NCBI RefSeq assembly: GCF_004354085.1
Contig: NZ_SMSE01000001.1
Location: 1,293,724-1,357,723 of the forward strand
Direction: 5' to 3'
Origin: Seongchinamella unica
GTDB taxonomy: Bacteria; Pseudomonadota; Gammaproteobacteria; Pseudomonadales; Halieaceae
DNA: 64,000 nt
Of this stretch, positions 50,912-60,239 are shown in pieces (positions within the stretch are counted from its first letter, which is position 1; each line of letters starts with the position of its first letter). A model generated the notes under the pieces. That model saw only the letters and a list, made by a program, of their open reading frames with translations. It searched no databases and was not told the DNA's origin. Position numbers and translations under genes: made by a program.

Positions 50912-50931
50912 TACTAAATTATTATTAAGTA
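50912..50931. promoter_or_regulatory. Putative TetR operator between the AtuA-like and TetR genes
   Basis: TACTAAATTA followed directly by TTATTAAGTA: a 20-base inverted repeat with eight of ten pairs matched. It lies 61-80 bases before the AtuA-like gene and 9 bases before ATG 50940 of the regulator. This is the usual place and shape for a TetR-type site controlling a divergent operon. Confidence 0.55.
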
Positions 50932-50939
50932 ACACTCAA

Positions 50940-51683
50940 ATGCTTTCAGGCGACCCACAGATGAACAGGACCGAGCTCAATAAATCACGCAGTCGACTGG
51001 AACAGCGCGAGGCCGACATCATGAACGCCGCGACCAGCCTGTTCGCCGAAAAGGGCTTCCACGGCACCTCAACCCGAAAAATCGCCGCCGCTGCAGGGGT
51101 TTCCGAGGGCACACTGTTCCACTACTTCGCGACCAAGAACGTCCTGTTGCAGGCGATCCTGGATAACTTCTACGCCGAGTTGATCGAGAGTGCCCAGGAG
51201 GGTATCAGAAAAATCATGGGTACTCGTGACCGGCTACTGTTCCTCGCCAGGAACCACCTGCGCATTCTGATGGACCAGCAGGCGCTGATGGCACGGCTGA
51301 TACAGGTATACCTTTCGGTGGATGTGAATTACTACAGGGATTACAAAAACTCGCTCCTGCACCAACTCAACTACCGTTACACCCGTATTTTCGACGGTGT
51401 CATTATGGAAGGCATGGAGCGAGGCTACATCCGGGAAGACCTGGAATTGTCTGCGATTCGCGACTTGTTCTTCGGCGGTCTGGAGTACGGCATGCGCACA
51501 CTGATGGGGCGCAAATCCAGCAAGAAAAAAATCGATGCCCATGTGGAGGCGATTGTTCAGCCACTGTGGGAGAGCATGCAGGTCGCTGAAACAACGGCGG
51601 GCGGTAAAAACGTAACAGACAGTCGTCTGGAACAGGCCTGCGAGAGACTGGAAAAAATTGCCGCGCGGATGGAGAAAAGCTGA
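50940..51683 (+). CDS. TetR family transcriptional regulator
   Basis: 247 residues from ATG 50940, or 240 from ATG 50961; neither has a convincing Shine-Dalgarno. The N-terminal helix-turn-helix (AATSLFAEKGFHGTSTRKIAAAAGVSEGTLFHYF) is standard. The C-terminal ligand domain has the aromatic-rich YYRDYKNSLLHQLNYRY helix and ends in a Lys-rich tail. It is divergent from the AtuA-like operon and probably represses it until a terpenoid or acyl-CoA is present, as AtuR does in Pseudomonas (inference from position). Confidence 0.9.
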   Translation: MLSGDPQMNRTELNKSRSRLEQREADIMNAATSLFAEKGFHGTSTRKIAAAAGVSEGTLFHYFATKNVLLQAILDNFYAELIESAQEGIRKIMGTRDRLLFLARNHLRILMDQQALMARLIQVYLSVDVNYYRDYKNSLLHQLNYRYTRIFDGVIMEGMERGYIREDLELSAIRDLFFGGLEYGMRTLMGRKSSKKKIDAHVEAIVQPLWESMQVAETTAGGKNVTDSRLEQACERLEKIAARMEKS

Positions 51684-51720
51684 TATCGGCAGAGGTCACC
51701 GCGACCAGACTGCGCCACGC

Positions 51721-52743
51721 TCAGTGCAGGAAACGATCTTTCAATCTGGCGATCTTGTCTTCATCCAGATCCAGCGCTGACTCGTAAAAGTGCTCCCTGG
51801 AAGCAAAGTGCCGCCGGATTTCCTCAAAGCAGGCGTGAATGTAATCCGGCCTGACTTCCATCAATGGGCGCAGCACGTGCTCTGGCACTACCTCCCCGGA
51901 TTCGTCCCTGAACTGGCTGGATAACTGTTTTAATTCTTCTTCAATAGGCAGGTACCGATTGGTCAGCAGGTAGTCCTCAACGATGGATTCCTCATCGACC
52001 CCGAGCACATCCAGGATCAGGGCGGCACCAAATCCTGTGCGATCCTTGCCCGACGCACAGTGAATCAGGGTCGGATGATCCCCGGCCAGAATCAATTGGA
52101 ACATTTCACAATACCTGGGCATCTGGCTGGCAACAAAGTCCCGGTTCATCTCTTCCATGAAACTGGAGGCATCATCTACCGCGATAATTCCCTGGTGAAG
52201 GTTTTCCATAAAACTGGTCCGACTACCGGGGGTTATCGGCAAGCTGGCGATCCTGTGGCTACTTTCGTGCCCAAGAAAAGTCGGCTCCAGTTCCTGCTCC
52301 AACACCTGACGGAAATCACACACCAGGGTCAGTCCCAGGCGCCTGACGTAATCGAGGTCCTCGTCGGTCAAACGCGACATCTTGCTGGAACGGTAAAGCT
52401 TGCCCCACTTCAGTTGCCGACCACATGCAGTCTGGTATCCCCCCAGATCGCGAAAATTTGGGGTACCTGCCAGGGGCAGTCGACGCTCCGCCAGGATCGC
52501 AGTCTCCCCCTGACCCGAACGAAGACAAAAATAATGCCGGACAGACTTGTCAGGATTAGGGACCAGCGCCTGCTCGCCACGGGTGCTGAGAATTGGCGTC
52601 CCGGGACTGTCCTGTCGGTAAAAATATTCCGGATCATCGGACATGTAAATACTGACCCGATGCCCGGGTTCAAGGGTGCGCCAGTGTAACTCATAGTCCT
52701 GCTCGGCATTGCGTTCCACATGACAGGCGCTCAAATCAAACAT
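51721..52743 (-). CDS. Tyrosine/serine protein phosphatase (PF13350 type)
   Basis: 340 residues. An N-terminal strand-rich domain (about 1-105) precedes the phosphatase domain, which begins GTPNFRDLGGYQT. The P-loop HCASGKDRTG has the nucleophile Cys229. This form, with Lys-Asp in the loop, occurs in MptpB-like and lipid-phosphatase relatives, so the substrate could be a phosphoprotein or phosphoinositide-like lipid. It begins 23 bases after a kinase-like gene on the same strand and converges with the TetR gene. Confidence 0.88.
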   Translation of the reverse strand: MFDLSACHVERNAEQDYELHWRTLEPGHRVSIYMSDDPEYFYRQDSPGTPILSTRGEQALVPNPDKSVRHYFCLRSGQGETAILAERRLPLAGTPNFRDLGGYQTACGRQLKWGKLYRSSKMSRLTDEDLDYVRRLGLTLVCDFRQVLEQELEPTFLGHESSHRIASLPITPGSRTSFMENLHQGIIAVDDASSFMEEMNRDFVASQMPRYCEMFQLILAGDHPTLIHCASGKDRTGFGAALILDVLGVDEESIVEDYLLTNRYLPIEEELKQLSSQFRDESGEVVPEHVLRPLMEVRPDYIHACFEEIRRHFASREHFYESALDLDEDKIARLKDRFLH

Positions 52744-52766
52744 TCACATCACGCTCCATCTCCGGC

Positions 52767-53780
52767 TCACGTTAACCTGGCCAATAATCCCGGTACCAGG
52801 CGTTCGAGACGCCACAGGGTAGCCAGGGCCAGGTCTACCTGTTCGCTACCGATTTGCCGTTGTCGGCTATCCTCGATATCAATCGAGCGCCCGACGTTGT
52901 ACATCAGCCAGTTTAGCCAATCTCCCTGTACGCAGTGCAAGGCCGCTTCGACCTCATCAACTGATCCTCTTCCCCCCGCCCGCAGGTAGGCCGACAGCAT
53001 TTGATCAAACCGATATTCACTGAAGTCCAGGGTGATGCCGCTCCAGTCCAGGGATTCCAGGACAATCTCATGGGTCGGGTTCAACCGATGGGCTGACTCC
53101 CAGTCGATAATCAACGGCTGGTCGTCACCGGTCCACAGGACATTTTTATGATCCATATCGCCATGACTGACAACCGTATGCTGCGACAGGAACCCGGCGG
53201 CCTGCTCATGTCGATTGATCAGGCGCAAGAACAGGCTTGTGCCTCGTTCCAGTTCAGCGGCGCGGCTCGAATTCCTGCGGTGGGCAAAGTGCACCAGGGT
53301 ATGCAGTCGGTCCTCGCTCAGCACCGCATATTCCTCGCCCGCCAAACCAGGGACGTCCAGGTCGGCCCTGTGCATGGCCGCAAAAAGTTCAGCAACCTGT
53401 TCGGCATGTCTGCAATCGATATCCTCTCGGTGCAGGGCCCTGGCTTCCACCCAGGGGTAAACCAGATAACCTGAGGCATCGATCAGTTGCAGGTACCGAC
53501 CCTCCTGCTGGAGAGCAACCACGGCGGGGATATCGCAATGGGAAAAACGGGCGGCAACGCTTTCGGAAAGTTCAAAATGCCGGGCGGTAGGCTCATCCCG
53601 GGGATCAAGGTCGGCTGATAGCTGCTTGATCGCATAACAGCCGCCAGCGGTCTCCAGCCGCCACATGCTGTGGTGTAAGCCTCCACTGACTGGCTCGGGG
53701 GTAGACAGCGGAAAGCCCAACTGCAGGGTATCACACAGTTGCTGCAGGTGAGTCGGATTATCGGCAAGAGGTAAATTCAC
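52767..53780 (-). CDS. Aminoglycoside phosphotransferase/choline kinase-like protein
   Basis: 337 residues from GTG 53780, chosen because GAGGAG lies eight bases upstream; a TTG start at 53816 would add 12 residues. Kinase-fold motifs: N-lobe YAIKQLS, catalytic loop SHGDMDHKNVLW with Asp208, and the metal-binding LIIDWESAH. Relatives include SrkA, homoserine kinase II, and LvaA/ACAD11 domains that phosphorylate hydroxyacyl-CoAs. The substrate is unknown. It is paired with the phosphatase gene. Confidence 0.82.
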   Translation of the reverse strand: MNLPLADNPTHLQQLCDTLQLGFPLSTPEPVSGGLHHSMWRLETAGGCYAIKQLSADLDPRDEPTARHFELSESVAARFSHCDIPAVVALQQEGRYLQLIDASGYLVYPWVEARALHREDIDCRHAEQVAELFAAMHRADLDVPGLAGEEYAVLSEDRLHTLVHFAHRRNSSRAAELERGTSLFLRLINRHEQAAGFLSQHTVVSHGDMDHKNVLWTGDDQPLIIDWESAHRLNPTHEIVLESLDWSGITLDFSEYRFDQMLSAYLRAGGRGSVDEVEAALHCVQGDWLNWLMYNVGRSIDIEDSRQRQIGSEQVDLALATLWRLERLVPGLLARLT

Positions 53781-54294
53781 GCAGCCTGCTCCTCGGGTGA
53801 CACCCAGTGTACCCAAATGAGCGCAGTTACCAATGATGCAAATCGATTGGATTGGAGAATCTGTGCGGCCCTGTTTTGTTTTTACTTATTAAGTTAAATA
53901 TTTATTAGGTATGTATATAAGGATTATTGTTGTTGTAATTATTAGGGCCCCCTTGAGCTGTGGTTAACCTGATTAAATCCAATTAATTCAACATCTTGTG
54001 GTAAGCATAAGCACCGCTGAAAACCCTGAGTCTGGCGGTGAAAAGCACTGATAAACGTGAGGATGGAATGGGGATAAATCGCGCCGCTTTTTCCTTCGTC
54101 GGTCGGCAGCTGACTTATCCCTGTTGTCTGCAGCCATTTATCCCGTGGTGATTCAAGCTGTTGTCCCCAGCACGCTATCTGGCCCCTGCCGTCAGTAACA
54201 AGTGATGTACTACCAGTGGACAAGTTGTTGCCCGGGTAAGCGCAAGGCATAACCCTGTGGATAGGGTCGGGATCGTTTGTGGTTTGCAGGGGGA
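53781..54294. other. 514-base non-coding gap: AT-rich tract and DnaA-box-like sites
   Basis: 53873-53946 is strongly AT-rich (TATTAAGTTAAATATTTATT and similar). To its right are sites with one mismatch to the DnaA box TTATCCACA: TGTGGTTAA at 53959-53967, TGGGGATAA at 54069-54077, and TGTGGATAG at 54256-54264, all read on the opposite strand. An open frame at 53942-54250 looks spurious. The gap lies next to mnmE, where the region upstream of mnmG would have been before the accessory block came in. Confidence 0.5.
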
Positions 54295-55677
54295 TTACTT
54301 ACCGATGCAGAAACTGGAGAAGATTTCGCCGAGAAGTTGATCGGAACTCACTGCGCCGGTGATTTCCCCCAACGCATTCTGGCATTCCCTGAGATCCTCG
54401 GCCAACAGTTCCCCGGCGCCGGCATTTTCCAGTTGCGCCCGACCCGCGGCCAGGGCATTGGCGGCTTTTTCCAACGACAGTAAATGTCGGCGCCGGGCAC
54501 TGAAGCTGCTTTCCTCACCTTCGGTATAACCCATGCACTGCTTCAGGTGGGATTTGAGCAGGTCCATGCCGGCGCCGGTTTTGGCGGATAATTCAATGAC
54601 CGGGGTGCCGCCATGATCACTGATGTTCGGATCGCGTCCGCTCAGGTCGCATTTATTGTGGACCACACTGATGGCGATATCACGGGTCAGGTGGTCGTGG
54701 ATCTCCGGCCAGATTATTCGTGGATCGTCATCGTTATGGGCCGGATCCGAGCCATCCACGACCAGCAGGATATGGTCGGCGGACTCCATTTCCGTCCATG
54801 CCCGGCGAATCCCCTCTTTTTCCACCTCATCGGCGCTGTCGCGCAGTCCCGCTGTGTCGACTATGTGCAGGGGCATGCCGTCTATCTGGATATGCTCGCG
54901 CAATACATCGCGTGTGGTGCCTTCAATCGCGGTAACGATTGCGCTGTCCTGGCCGGACAGGGCATTGAGCAGGCTGGATTTGCCGGCATTGGGCCTGCCA
55001 GCGATCACCAGCTTCATTCCTTCCTGTAGCAACGCACCCTGTCTGGCCTGGGCCTGTACCCGGTCCAGTTGATCGATAATGGCCAACAGCTGTTCACTGA
55101 CCTGGCCGTCCTGGATAAAGTCGATTTCCTCCTCCGGGAAATCGATAGCTGCCTCCACATATACCCGCAGCCGGGTGACCAGGTCCACCAGTGCAGTAAT
55201 TTCGCGGGAAAAAGCACCCTGTAATGAACGATTGGCATTCAGTGCAGCCTGCTCGGTCGTACTATTGATCAGGTCGGCGATAGCTTCCGCCTGGGCCAGG
55301 TCAAGCTTGTCGTTGAGAAAGGCGCGTTCGGAAAACTCGCCGGGCCGCGCCTGCCTGGCGCCCCGATCGGTGCAGGCCCTGACAATCAGGTCGAGAATGA
55401 CCGGACCGCCGTGGCCCTGGAGTTCAATCACATCTTCACCGGTAAAGGAGTTGGGCGCGGGAAAGTAGATTGCTATGCCCGAATCGATAGGCTGTCCGGC
55501 GGAATCAACAAACTGGCAGAACCGGGCATGCCGCGCTGGCAGTGTGTTACTGGTGATCGCCTGGCCAATAGCCAGCGCATGTTTGCCCGAGAGGCGCACA
55601 ATACCCACCCCACCCCTGCCGGGGGCGGTGGCTACTGCAACGATGGTTTCGGCGCCAGTATCGGTCGGATCAGTCAT
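54295..55677 (-). CDS. mnmE: tRNA modification GTPase MnmE
   Basis: 460 residues. With MnmG it modifies U34 of tRNAs. The N-terminal formyl-THF-binding domain precedes a G domain with GRPNAGKSS (about 229-237), [14 protein letters not shown] and NKCDLS. The C-terminus ends FCIGK, the conserved C-[LIV]-GK. It is the last gene of the rpmH-rnpA-yidD-yidC-mnmE transcript, and starts 43 bases after yidC. Confidence 0.98.
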   Translation of the reverse strand: MTDPTDTGAETIVAVATAPGRGGVGIVRLSGKHALAIGQAITSNTLPARHARFCQFVDSAGQPIDSGIAIYFPAPNSFTGEDVIELQGHGGPVILDLIVRACTDRGARQARPGEFSERAFLNDKLDLAQAEAIADLINSTTEQAALNANRSLQGAFSREITALVDLVTRLRVYVEAAIDFPEEEIDFIQDGQVSEQLLAIIDQLDRVQAQARQGALLQEGMKLVIAGRPNAGKSSLLNALSGQDSAIVTAIEGTTRDVLREHIQIDGMPLHIVDTAGLRDSADEVEKEGIRRAWTEMESADHILLVVDGSDPAHNDDDPRIIWPEIHDHLTRDIAISVVHNKCDLSGRDPNISDHGGTPVIELSAKTGAGMDLLKSHLKQCMGYTEGEESSFSARRRHLLSLEKAANALAAGRAQLENAGAGELLAEDLRECQNALGEITGAVSSDQLLGEIFSSFCIGK

Positions 55678-55720
55678 ACCGACAGTATACCGTTCCGCTG
55701 CCTGACGGAAATCCGGCGGC

Positions 55721-57421
55721 TCAGCTTTCGGCGTTTTCGATCTGCCTGGTGATCACGTATTGCTGGGCCATGGACAACAGGTTGTTGACCACCCAGTACA
55801 GCACCAGACCGGCAGGGAACCAGAGGAAAAAGAAGGTGAATACGATAGGCAGCCACTGCATGATCTTGGCCTGCATGGGGTCAGTGGGCGGCGGGTTGAG
55901 TTTCTGCATGAACCACATACTGGCGCCCATCAGTACAGGCAGGACGAAGTAGGGGTCCATCACCGACAGGTCGTTAATCCACAGGGCAAAAGGTGCATGG
56001 CGCAGTTCGACGCTTTCCATCAATACCCAGTACAGGGCGATGAATACCGGCATTTGCACCAGGATAGGCAGGCAGCCCCCCATGGGATTGACCTTTTCCT
56101 TTCGGTACAACTCCATCATGGCCTGGGACTGCTTTTGTTTGTCGTCCGCGTACTGCTCGCGGATATCCATCATTTTGGGTTGTACCTTGCGCATGCGCGC
56201 CATGGACCGGTAGCTGGTAGCGGAGAGCTTGAAGAAGGCTGCCTTTACCAGAACGGTCAGCAGGATGATGGCCACACCCCAGTTACCCACCAGGGCAAAG
56301 ATTTTATTCAACAACCAGAACAGTGGCTGGGCGATCCACCATAACCAGCCGTAGTCCACGACCAGGTCCAGGTAGGGGGAGATCTCGGCAAGGCGGTACT
56401 GGTCTTTGGGGCCGGCGTAAAACTGGGCGCCGGTCTGACCGGACTGACCCGGGTCCAGAGTCAGCGCGGGACTGGTGAAGCCGGCAATATTAAAGCCGGC
56501 AGAGGTCACCCGGGTGCTGTAGGTATGGCTCTGCTCGGCGTTGGGAATCCAGGCACTGAGAAAATAGTGTTGCAACATGGCAATCCAACCGCCGGGCAGT
56601 TGTGCCTTGAAGGGCTCTTCGCGCATGTCTTCGAAGCTGAATTTGGTAAAACGCTCATCCGGCTGGGTGATGGCAGCCCCCAGAAACGGTTGCATGCCCA
56701 TACCGGAGTTGCTGTCTGACGGCGCTGGACTGCTGTCGCGCTTGATCTGGCCGAACAGGTTGGCGTGCCAGCGACTGTCGCTGTTGTTTTCTACCAGGTA
56801 GTCCACCTGGACAAGGTAGTCACCCCGGGTGAAAGTGAAGCGCTTGGTGACATTCACATCACCCTCACCCTGCCAGTGCAGGTTTACCACAAGCTTGTCC
56901 TGGCCTGCTGCCATTTCATAACTGTCTGCGCTGGCGGTGAAAGTCGCCCTTCCATTGCTGTCGATACCGTTGGTGCCGATCAGGCCGCTCTGGGCAATAT
57001 AGGTGCGCTGTTCATTTTGCTCCAGCAACACAAATGGAATATCGGGGTTATCAATTTTTTCCAGGTGTCGGGGTAGGGCCAGCTCTATGATGTCACCACC
57101 CTGCAGATCAATAGCCAGCTGCAGGCTATCGGTCCTGACCAGAACGATGCGGCCAGTGTTCGTGGCAGTGCTGGGGGTATCAGGTGTGTCGGTCGACGCA
57201 GCTGATTGCGGGGCTGTTGGTACATCCTCGTCATTGACGGACACCGGTTCATCGACAACCCCGGGAAGTTCAGCGGGCTGGGAGTCTCCATTGGCAATCA
57301 GGCGGGTCGTCTGGGCATCTGCCGCCTGGGTTCTCTCGTCCTTGAAGGCAACCCATTCGGTGAGCAGCATGAAGGAGAGAACGGCGATCGCGCCAATAAG
57401 CAATGAGCGTTGCAAATCCAT
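55721..57421 (-). CDS. yidC: Membrane protein insertase YidC (Oxa1)
   Basis: 566 residues. An N-terminal signal-anchor ([20 protein letters not shown]), a low-complexity linker of Thr/Asp/Pro, the periplasmic beta-sandwich of Gram-negative YidC, and the conserved five-helix core with [20 protein letters not shown] and [20 protein letters not shown]. It inserts and folds inner-membrane proteins. It starts 15 bases after yidD. Confidence 0.98.
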   Translation of the reverse strand: MDLQRSLLIGAIAVLSFMLLTEWVAFKDERTQAADAQTTRLIANGDSQPAELPGVVDEPVSVNDEDVPTAPQSAASTDTPDTPSTATNTGRIVLVRTDSLQLAIDLQGGDIIELALPRHLEKIDNPDIPFVLLEQNEQRTYIAQSGLIGTNGIDSNGRATFTASADSYEMAAGQDKLVVNLHWQGEGDVNVTKRFTFTRGDYLVQVDYLVENNSDSRWHANLFGQIKRDSSPAPSDSNSGMGMQPFLGAAITQPDERFTKFSFEDMREEPFKAQLPGGWIAMLQHYFLSAWIPNAEQSHTYSTRVTSAGFNIAGFTSPALTLDPGQSGQTGAQFYAGPKDQYRLAEISPYLDLVVDYGWLWWIAQPLFWLLNKIFALVGNWGVAIILLTVLVKAAFFKLSATSYRSMARMRKVQPKMMDIREQYADDKQKQSQAMMELYRKEKVNPMGGCLPILVQMPVFIALYWVLMESVELRHAPFALWINDLSVMDPYFVLPVLMGASMWFMQKLNPPPTDPMQAKIMQWLPIVFTFFFLWFPAGLVLYWVVNNLLSMAQQYVITRQIENAES

Positions 57422-57436
57422 AGTGATATCTGTGGC

Positions 57437-57664
57437 TTAGTGTGAGTGGCTGCAGGGAGGCACCGGATCGATGCCCCCCTCATGCCAGGGATGGCATCTA
57501 GACAGGCGGCGGATTGCCAACCAGCTTCCTTTTATTACCCCGTGTTCGGCGATGGCCTGCTGGGCGTAGCTGGAGCAACTGGGATAAAAACGGCAGTTGT
57601 TGCCCAGGAATGGACTCAGCAGGACCTTGTAACAGGTAATAAGGTAGATAAAGAAGCGACGCAT
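57437..57664 (-). CDS. yidD: Membrane protein insertion efficiency factor YidD
   Basis: 75 residues, start ATG 57664 overlapping the rnpA stop (TGATG). Contains [17 protein letters not shown] with the two conserved Cys and the end segment [18 protein letters not shown], diagnostic for the DUF37/YidD family. It helps YidC-dependent insertion. The frame is open upstream but that portion lies inside rnpA. Confidence 0.95.
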   Translation of the reverse strand: MRRFFIYLITCYKVLLSPFLGNNCRFYPSCSSYAQQAIAEHGVIKGSWLAIRRLSRCHPWHEGGIDPVPPCSHSH

Positions 57665-58047
57665 CAGGGTTCCATGCCTTGGCTGGGTTGGGACGCATGG
57701 CGGATCAGTTTCTGCCACTGCTGCCGCAATATAGTTGATAGCTCTGCATTATCCAACTGATCCAAGCCGCGCCGGGCCAGTAAAATGACGTCCAGTGGCG
57801 GTTCGGAGGGAGGCAGGTGACGGAATACTTCCCGTGCTATCCGTTTTATCCGGTTACGTTGCACCGCCAACCGGACATTTTTTTTGGCTATAACTAAACC
57901 CAGGCGATGCCCGGGTTCATTATTGGTTCGTGCCAGAAGCAGTAATTGCTTGTGCGAGGCTCTCGCCTCGGCGCCGTCAAATACCCGGCTGTAATCTTTG
58001 GCATTGAGTAGGCGCCTGGCTTTGCCGAAACTGTAGTCAGCACCCAC
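57664..58047 (-). CDS. rnpA: Ribonuclease P protein component
   Basis: 127 residues. The RNA-binding RNR motif is [18 protein letters not shown], and the N-terminus [18 protein letters not shown] is typical. It assists the RnpB RNA in processing tRNA 5' ends. The start is GTG 58047, just after rpmH. The coding order rpmH-rnpA-yidD-yidC is universal in this group. Confidence 0.96.
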   Translation of the reverse strand: MGADYSFGKARRLLNAKDYSRVFDGAEARASHKQLLLLARTNNEPGHRLGLVIAKKNVRLAVQRNRIKRIAREVFRHLPPSEPPLDVILLARRGLDQLDNAELSTILRQQWQKLIRHASQPSQGMEP

Positions 58048-58062
58048 CCAGAGTGGTGTCCG

Positions 58063-58197
58063 TTAAGCGGACAGGACCTTGCGGCCCTTGGCGCGACGGC
58101 GATTCAGGACTGCGCGACCGCCCTTGGTGGCCATGCGGGAGCGGAAACCGTGGGTGCGCTTGCGCTTCAGTACGCTGGGCTGAAATGTTCTTTTCAT
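58063..58197 (-). CDS. rpmH: 50S ribosomal protein L34
   Basis: 44 residues: [20 protein letters not shown] and so on, ending [11 protein letters not shown], which is the full and normal L34. The start is ATG 58197; the apparent longer frame to 58434 is non-coding. It is the first gene of its operon and its promoter lies 81-109 bases upstream. Confidence 0.98.
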   Translation of the reverse strand: MKRTFQPSVLKRKRTHGFRSRMATKGGRAVLNRRRAKGRKVLSA

Positions 58198-58277
58198 GAC
58201 TCTATTCCAATTGGTTGATGTGGTGGGCCTGGGTATTCCGCAAAGGGAACAGCCACTGGCCTGAAAAAAGGTGGGGT

Positions 58278-58306
58278 ATTCTATTGAAATGCCGGTGTTA
58301 ATACAA
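58278..58306 (-). promoter_or_regulatory. Candidate promoter of the rpmH operon
   Basis: Minus strand TTGTAT (58306-58301), a 17-base spacer and TAGAAT (58283-58278). The -10 matches five of six, the -35 three of six. Its position 81 bases before rpmH and within the rpmH-dnaA gap is typical. Confidence 0.45.
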
Positions 58307-58440
58307 TGCAGGTGGCTGCTTTTTTTAAGGGCCGTTTGGGGTAGTGTTGCCGCTCTTTCGGCAAATTTTGAACCCGGTTCCGATGCCAGCCCGTCTCTTC
58401 GACCTATCCCAGATAGCTCGCGGCTTACAGCCATCGCCCC

Positions 58441-58620
58441 ACAATTTTTTCAGTAGTTGTATACAGGATATCCACAGATAAAGTTATCAAAATATATTTT
58501 TGCTGGGTTGGTCAAAAAATAGCCTCAAACACAATAAAGTATTGAAATAAAAGAATAAAAAATTTTAATAGAGGCGGAAAATATGTGTGGATAAGTGGCG
58601 AAAGCGGGAGTATTATCTCT
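58441..58620. other. oriC: Probable oriC (rpmH-dnaA intergenic region)
   Basis: The rpmH-dnaA gap of about 520 bases is the standard origin position in pseudomonad-type genomes. A perfect DnaA box TGTGGATAA lies at 58586-58594 (minus orientation), and ATATCCACA at 58468-58476 has one mismatch. Between them, 58476-58570 is very AT-rich (TTGAAATAAAAGAATAAAAA), suitable for unwinding. More degenerate boxes may be present. The presence of dnaA, dnaN, recF and gyrB in order and parS sites nearby support this. Confidence 0.75.
58542..58569 (+). promoter_or_regulatory. Candidate dnaA promoter
   Basis: TTGAAA (58542-58547), a 16-base spacer and TTTAAT (58564-58569). The perfect DnaA box just downstream (58586-58594) would place DnaA binding over early transcription, consistent with the autoregulation known for dnaA. 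In such AT-rich DNA the match could be chance. Confidence 0.35.
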
Positions 58621-58717
58621 CCACCGATCAGGGGAAAATCAGATCGGTGAAAAAATAAATTGAATCATAATCTGACGAGAGCAGGCGCGCGTTCTTGGGC
58701 GCCTCAAGGGGAAAGTT

Positions 58718-60160
58718 TTGCCTGGCGTGGTATGGAAGCAATGCGTCGACAGACTCCAGGATGAATTGCCTTCACAGCAGTTCAATACATGGATCAGGCC
58801 GTTACAGGCCAGTACCGACGGACAATCACTGACACTTTTTGCCCCCAACCGGTTTATCAAGGATTTCGTGTCCGACAAATTCGCCCAGCGGATTTCCGAG
58901 CTGTTGGCGGAACTGGAGCCAGGGGGCGACCTGGACGTGGTACTGGAAATAGGCGGCCAGGCCCGGTCCGCTTCCCCGGTTGCTGCGCTCACACCGGCAA
59001 CCATGCCGGTGGCGAACGATATGCCACCGGCGGTATCCGGTTCGGCGGTGTCCAGCGGCGGCATTGGCAGTGGCAATTATGCTTTGCGCCGCGGCCATAA
59101 TGGCGAGCGGCAGGCGGAAATCGAAGGATCACTGCAACACCAGCAAAACCTGGTGGATACCTACACGTTCGATAATTTTGTCGAGGGTAAGTCAAACCAG
59201 CTGGCGCTGGCGGCAGCCAGGCAGGTGGCGGAGAACCCCGGCGATTCCTATAACCCGTTATTTTTGTATGGTGGGGTCGGTCTCGGCAAGACGCACTTGA
59301 TGCACGCCGTTGGTAATGCACTCAAACGCACCAAACCCAATGCCAAGATCGTGTACCTGCACTCTGAACGCTTTGTGGCCGACATGGTAAAAGCGCTACA
59401 ACTGAATGCCATCAGTGATTTCAAGCGTTATTACCGCTCGGTGGATGCGCTGCTGATCGACGATATTCAGTTTTTTGCCAAAAAAGACCGCTCGCAGGAA
59501 GAATTTTTTCATACCTTCAATGCGCTGCTTGAAGGGGGGCAGCAGATGATTCTCACCTGCGACCGTTACCCCAAGGAAATCGATGGTCTCGAGGAGCGAC
59601 TCAAATCGCGCTTCGGTTGGGGCCTGACTGTCGCGGTAGAGCCTCCGGAACTGGAAACCCGGGTTGCAATTCTGATGAAAAAAGCCACCCAGGCACGCAT
59701 TGATCTGCCCCCGGAGTCCGCGTTCTTTATTGCCCAGAGAATTCGCTCCAATGTCAGGGAGCTTGAAGGCGCGCTCAAAAGGGTGATAGCGAGTGCTCAC
59801 TTCACCGGTAAAAACATCGATATTGACCTGATCAAGGACAGCCTCAAGGATTTGCTGGCCCTGCAGGACAAACAGGTCAGCCTGGATAATATTCAGCGTA
59901 CCGTGGCGGAATATTACAAGATCAAGGTAGCGGATTTGATGTCCCGCCGTCGCAGTCGATCGGTGGCCCGGCCTCGCCAGGTGGCCATGGCATTGGCCAA
60001 GGAACTTACCAATCACAGCCTGCCGGAAATTGGCGACAGTTTTGGAGGCAGAGATCACACGACAGTTCTTCATGCATGTCGTAAAATCAAGGAACTTCGT
60101 GAAACCAATTCAGATATTCGCGAAGACTATAAGAATTTGCTGCGATCGCTCACTACCTGA
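58718..60160 (+). CDS. dnaA: Chromosomal replication initiator DnaA
   Basis: 480 residues from TTG 58718, preceded by AAGGGG at six bases; a GTG at 58727 is farther from that site. Domain I ([20 protein letters not shown]), a variable linker, then the AAA+ domain with Walker A GGVGLGKT (185-192), LLIDDIQFF and the sensor regions, and the C-terminal DNA-binding helix-turn-helix with [17 protein letters not shown]. It binds oriC next door and unwinds it. Confidence 0.98.
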   Translation: MPGVVWKQCVDRLQDELPSQQFNTWIRPLQASTDGQSLTLFAPNRFIKDFVSDKFAQRISELLAELEPGGDLDVVLEIGGQARSASPVAALTPATMPVANDMPPAVSGSAVSSGGIGSGNYALRRGHNGERQAEIEGSLQHQQNLVDTYTFDNFVEGKSNQLALAAARQVAENPGDSYNPLFLYGGVGLGKTHLMHAVGNALKRTKPNAKIVYLHSERFVADMVKALQLNAISDFKRYYRSVDALLIDDIQFFAKKDRSQEEFFHTFNALLEGGQQMILTCDRYPKEIDGLEERLKSRFGWGLTVAVEPPELETRVAILMKKATQARIDLPPESAFFIAQRIRSNVRELEGALKRVIASAHFTGKNIDIDLIKDSLKDLLALQDKQVSLDNIQRTVAEYYKIKVADLMSRRRSRSVARPRQVAMALAKELTNHSLPEIGDSFGGRDHTTVLHACRKIKELRETNSDIREDYKNLLRSLTT

Positions 60161-60239
60161 GGTAGAAGAGGGAAAGAAGTTTTGTTTTATAATTAAATGG
60201 CCGGCCACGGCTTTTTCGTGTTGAGGAATAACAACGCAT

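Noticed and set aside
53942-54250. 102-codon frame in the gap before mnmE
   Set aside because: No ribosome-binding site, odd composition, spans the DnaA-box-like sites; unlikely to be a gene.
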